Shown here piece after piece: positions 61,665-64,000 of a stretch of DNA of 64,000 bases. Position 1 is the first letter of the stretch. Every line of letters begins with the position of its first letter. The position numbers were made by a program, and so were the translations under genes. A model generated the notes under the pieces. It did not search any database. It saw only the letters and a program-made list of their open reading frames with translations, and had not been told where the DNA came from. Source of the DNA: Geotrypetes seraphini (lineage: Eukaryota > Chordata > Amphibia > Gymnophiona > Dermophiidae); assembly GCF_902459505.1 (NCBI RefSeq), contig NC_047084.1, forward strand, positions 482,586,023-482,650,022, in the 5' to 3' direction.

Positions 61665-61952
61665 GAGCCATTTATTTATTTAGAATACTGTATTTATTAT
61701 CCGCTTAAAACCTAGGTGGCGTAAAAATAAAACATTCATAATCTCTTTAAACAAGCAACATTAAAACTAATAAAACATCATTTATATCACCCATAAGCTG
61801 TAATAATACCGGTAGTACAGAAAACTCTCCAAGTTTATAGATCTTCTGTTCAAAAGAATGCCTAGATGAAAAAATAGGTTTTTAACAATTTCCTAAATCT
61901 CAAAACATTGTCACATAAACGTAAATTCCCAGGCATAGCATTCCACATAACT
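61665..61952 (-). mobile_element. L2-like LINE, C-terminus and tail
   Basis: The minus strand gives VMWNAMPGNLRLCDNVLRFR and KLLKTYFFI, then a tail with TACGCCACCTAGGTTTTAAG and AATAAATAAATGG. The next hAT MITE begins directly at its upstream edge. Confidence 0.75.
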
Positions 61953-62801
61953 ACGTGTTCACAAACTCGCGGCCCGCCAGGTACTATTTTGAGACCCTCG
62001 GTATGTTACCATTGTTCTGGAACGTTGCCCGCCTCATTGTTGTAACCTCACGCAAGCGCTTTCCTGCATCTGTACGTGATTGTGAGGTGGAGTGGAGAGG
62101 ACAATCATGTATAGACGCAGGAAAGCACTTGCATGAGGTGAGCAACGTTCCAGAACGTAAGGCAACCATTGGAGGCAGTGCAGCTTGTGCGTGTGTACGT
62201 AATTTTGTGAACTCTCGCAAAATTCGGCACCTCTCCTGGCAGTGACTGCTTGATATAAGATGGCGGTTGCGTCCGGTGCTGGAGGAGGTGAGAGATGAAG
62301 GCAGTTGCGGACGCGACCACTAGACACTTAAGGCATCGGTTTTCCAGAGATATTGATTCTCCCCTCTACAAAAAAGCCTAGAGGACTACACCAAAATCTT
62401 GCCTCTTGCAGTTGATACTTTAGATTAGAATCTAAATCTCAATTTTGCATGAGGTAAAACTCGTTATAGTTTATAAATCGTTCCTTAATTGCGTCTGATA
62501 ATTTCACAGCGCAATTTCATTGCGTCTGATAATTTCTACATGTTGCACAGCTGAAAGCAGTGCAACATGTAGAAAGTGAAAAACTATCTAAACTTCATTT
62601 TCTGCATGTTGCACTGCTTTCAGCTGTGTATAGCTGAAATTATCAGAAGCAATTAAGGAAAGATTTATAAACTATAACGAGTTTTACTTCATGCAAAGTT
62701 GTCATTTCTTTAATAAGACATTAACTATTTTTTCTGCGGCCCTCCACGTACTTACAAATCCAAAATGTGGCCCTGCAAAGGGTTTGAGTTTGAGACCGCT
62801 G
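61953..62801 (-). mobile_element. Enlarged hAT MITE with inner palindromes
   Basis: The ends (GTTCACAAACTCGCGGCCCG and GGGTTTGAGTTTGAGACCGC) and short terminal parts are those of the 290-bp CAGTGGTCTCAAA family, but the inside has about 560 extra bases made of palindromes: about 62014-62155 (CTGGAACGTTGC against GCAACGTTCCAG) and 62543-62628. Flanks ACATAACT and AAGTAACT match at six of eight bases. Confidence 0.75.
62543..62628. repeat. Long hairpin CAGCTGAAAGCAGTGC
   Basis: Arms CACAGCTGAAAGCAGTGC plus AACATGTAGAAA and their inverse TTTCTGCATGTTGCACTGC plus TTTCAGCTGTG with a 24-base loop. One internal mismatch. It would give a pre-miRNA-like transcript if expressed. Confidence 0.8.
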
Positions 62802-62985
62802 AAGTAACTGAACCTGTCACGGAATAGGAGGACTTTGTATCTTTTCACATACAGTGGTGCCTCACACAACGAACTTAATTCGTTCCAGGAGCAAGTTTGT
62901 TATGCGAAAAGTTCGTTATGTGAAACGCGTTTTCCCATAACAATACATGTTAAAAAAAATAATTCGTTCTGCAGCATAAAATATG

Positions 62986-63153
62986 CTAAGATGACATAAA
63001 AAAAGATAAATTTGTCAAAATGGTGAAAATGGTGGTCTTGCTGAGGCCAAACTCTTTGACGAGGTCACACTGTTTTACCCCACATTCACTCCTTCTAATT
63101 ATTTCCCGTTTCATTTCAACAGAAATCACCTTCCTGCTTTTTTTAGAAGCCAT
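62986..63153 (-). CDS. Truncated pogo/Tigger transposase, N-terminal DNA-binding part
   Basis: A frame of 55 codons starts at the ATG at 63151-63153 and stops at TAG 62986-62988. It reads MASKKSRKVISVEMKREIIR, then RSECGVKQCDLVKEFGLSKT and TIFTIL, which is the first helix-turn-helix (CENP-B N / psq type) of Tigger transposases (family form: KRKAISLEVKLDII, VDIA, LGLSKSTV). The domain is nearly complete to helix 3; CENP-B-type second helix set and DDE nuclease are absent. If made, the protein could bind transposon ends but not cut. The frame has no stop inside, which is notable for a relic. Upstream lies the tandem-repeat end, downstream the other terminus. Confidence 0.8.
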   Translation of the reverse strand: MASKKSRKVISVEMKREIIRRSECGVKQCDLVKEFGLSKTTIFTILTNLSFFMSS

Positions 63154-63285
63154 GATATATAAAAAATATTGAGTTTATCTTAAAAGGACGACTGTATACA
63201 GTGAGAGAGGGCAGTTAAGCGCAGTGACTAACGACTGCCTGCAGTGCCTGCGCGGAAGGATGCAATACATTGGCAGCTCGGGCGA

Positions 63286-63450
63286 CTTCGTTGTGTGAAA
63301 CGAAGTTCGTTGTGTGAAACGAAGTTCGTTGTGTGAAACGAAGTTCGTTGTGTGAAGTTCGTTGTGTGAAACGAAGTTCGTTGTGTGAATCAAGACATGA
63401 AGTTCGTTGTGTGCAGCGTTCGTTGTGCGAGGCGTTCGTTATGCGAGGCA
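63286..63450 (+). repeat. 18-bp tandem repeat at the transposon end
   Basis: About seven units of AAGTTCGTTGTGTGAAACG or shortened forms, continuing into GCGTTCGTTGTGCGAGGC at the terminus. The unit is itself the subterminal sequence of the element (CAACGAACTT at the left end). Confidence 0.88.
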
Positions 63451-63458
63451 CCACTGTA

Positions 63459-64000
63459 TTCCCTTATCTAACAACATACGGCTTTCAGATCTCAGCATGG
63501 GCACTAGAGGAGTAGGCATGAAATTATTGCGGGATCTCAAGTCTCCCTCTTCCATCCGCTCTTTAGTGGTATCTCCTGAATGTTCTCAGTTTGATAAGTG
63601 ATTCTCATCAGAATATTCTAAGTAAGTGGTAGAGTGCGGGGGAGGGGGACAGGACCCAAGCAAAATACAGGTAAGGCTCTTTTTATATAGCCAGAGAGTT
63701 ATGGAAAGCACAGTCCCATGTAATAAACATGTATTTCTTTGCACCTTAAAAGTTCAGGTATGACTAATTTTTCACACTGCGTACGCCTACAGAGAAATTT
63801 CCATTCTTTGTTGAACTCCTACATCTGTACTGTTCATATCATTTGCAGTCAGCAGTACCCAGAGACTATTCTTTCTGTTTGCTTAGATTTATTTCTTCTC
63901 AGAAGAATTTTGATCTGGTAACACAGAAGACAAGATTATACCTGTGTGTAAATAGTAATTTATCACTACCAGCACACAGTATAGACCTCTGAGCTAGGAG
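63459..64000. other. No recognised feature
   Basis: No assignable gene or repeat to the end of the window. Confidence 0.4.

Larger units (their letters stand above)
62852..63456 (-). mobile_element. pogo/Tigger-type deletion derivative
   Basis: Ends CAGTGGTGCCTCACACAACG and, inverted, CAGTGGTGCCTCGCATAACG with TA on both sides (62850-62851, 63457-63458). It keeps the first 55 codons of a pogo/Tigger transposase (62986-63153) and has lost the rest. The right side is expanded by tandem copies of AACGAAGTTCGTTGTGTG. Confidence 0.92.

Overview
The window looks like non-coding DNA from a large, transposon-packed vertebrate genome. Every sizeable reading frame I can identify belongs to a mobile element: CR1, L2-like and L1 LINEs, a mariner transposase, a pogo/Tigger-type DNA-binding domain and a DIRS-like fossil. 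Many palindromic non-autonomous elements (mostly hAT-like, with 8-bp target duplications) lie between them, plus two short Helitrons and a tRNA-derived SINE. From memory, the 190-bp foldback family and the SINE with its LINE-like tail fit a caecilian amphibian best. That is an impression, since no host gene here confirms the species. There are no rRNA genes, CRISPR arrays or operons.

Layout. 0-6.6 kb: palindromic MITEs, a 905-bp hAT element, a SINE and a tRNA-Ser pseudogene. 6.66-12.56 kb: a mariner split by a near full-length L2-like LINE, itself split by a CR1. 14-21 kb: two copies of one long non-autonomous transposon, one of them inside a CR1; each carries further insertions. 22.7-24.8 kb: an L1 with a 5' inversion and a perfect 16-bp target duplication. 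26.2-28.9 kb: a palindromic hAT element with a CR1 in its loop. 29-35 kb: further hAT elements and a Helitron inside a hAT MITE. 35-38 kb: two abutting Tigger-like MITEs in an L1 tail, L2 pieces and a large palindrome. 38.3-41.5 kb: a broken DIRS-like fossil. 42.2-43.8 kb: an L2-like tail with a second Helitron. 44.0-44.4 kb: a CpG-rich island, the best candidate for a host promoter. 46.0-47.1 kb: a HAL1-like, ORF1-only retroelement. 47-64 kb: more CR1, L2 and L1 pieces, a broken gene of a widespread uncharacterised family (49.5-50.4 kb), many MITEs and a Tigger-type deletion derivative that keeps a 55-codon helix-turn-helix frame.

The genes do not form a host pathway. What can be read is an order of insertion: who sits in whom, often with target duplications or an uninterrupted relative nearby. 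The most notable items are the inverted L1, the HAL1-like element, the Helitron with a related unfilled copy in the same window, a sequence block shared by four transposons of three kinds, an unclassified foldback with a 15-bp target duplication, and the CpG island. I found no host exon I would assert with confidence, and no evidence for a new defence-like or enzymatic system.
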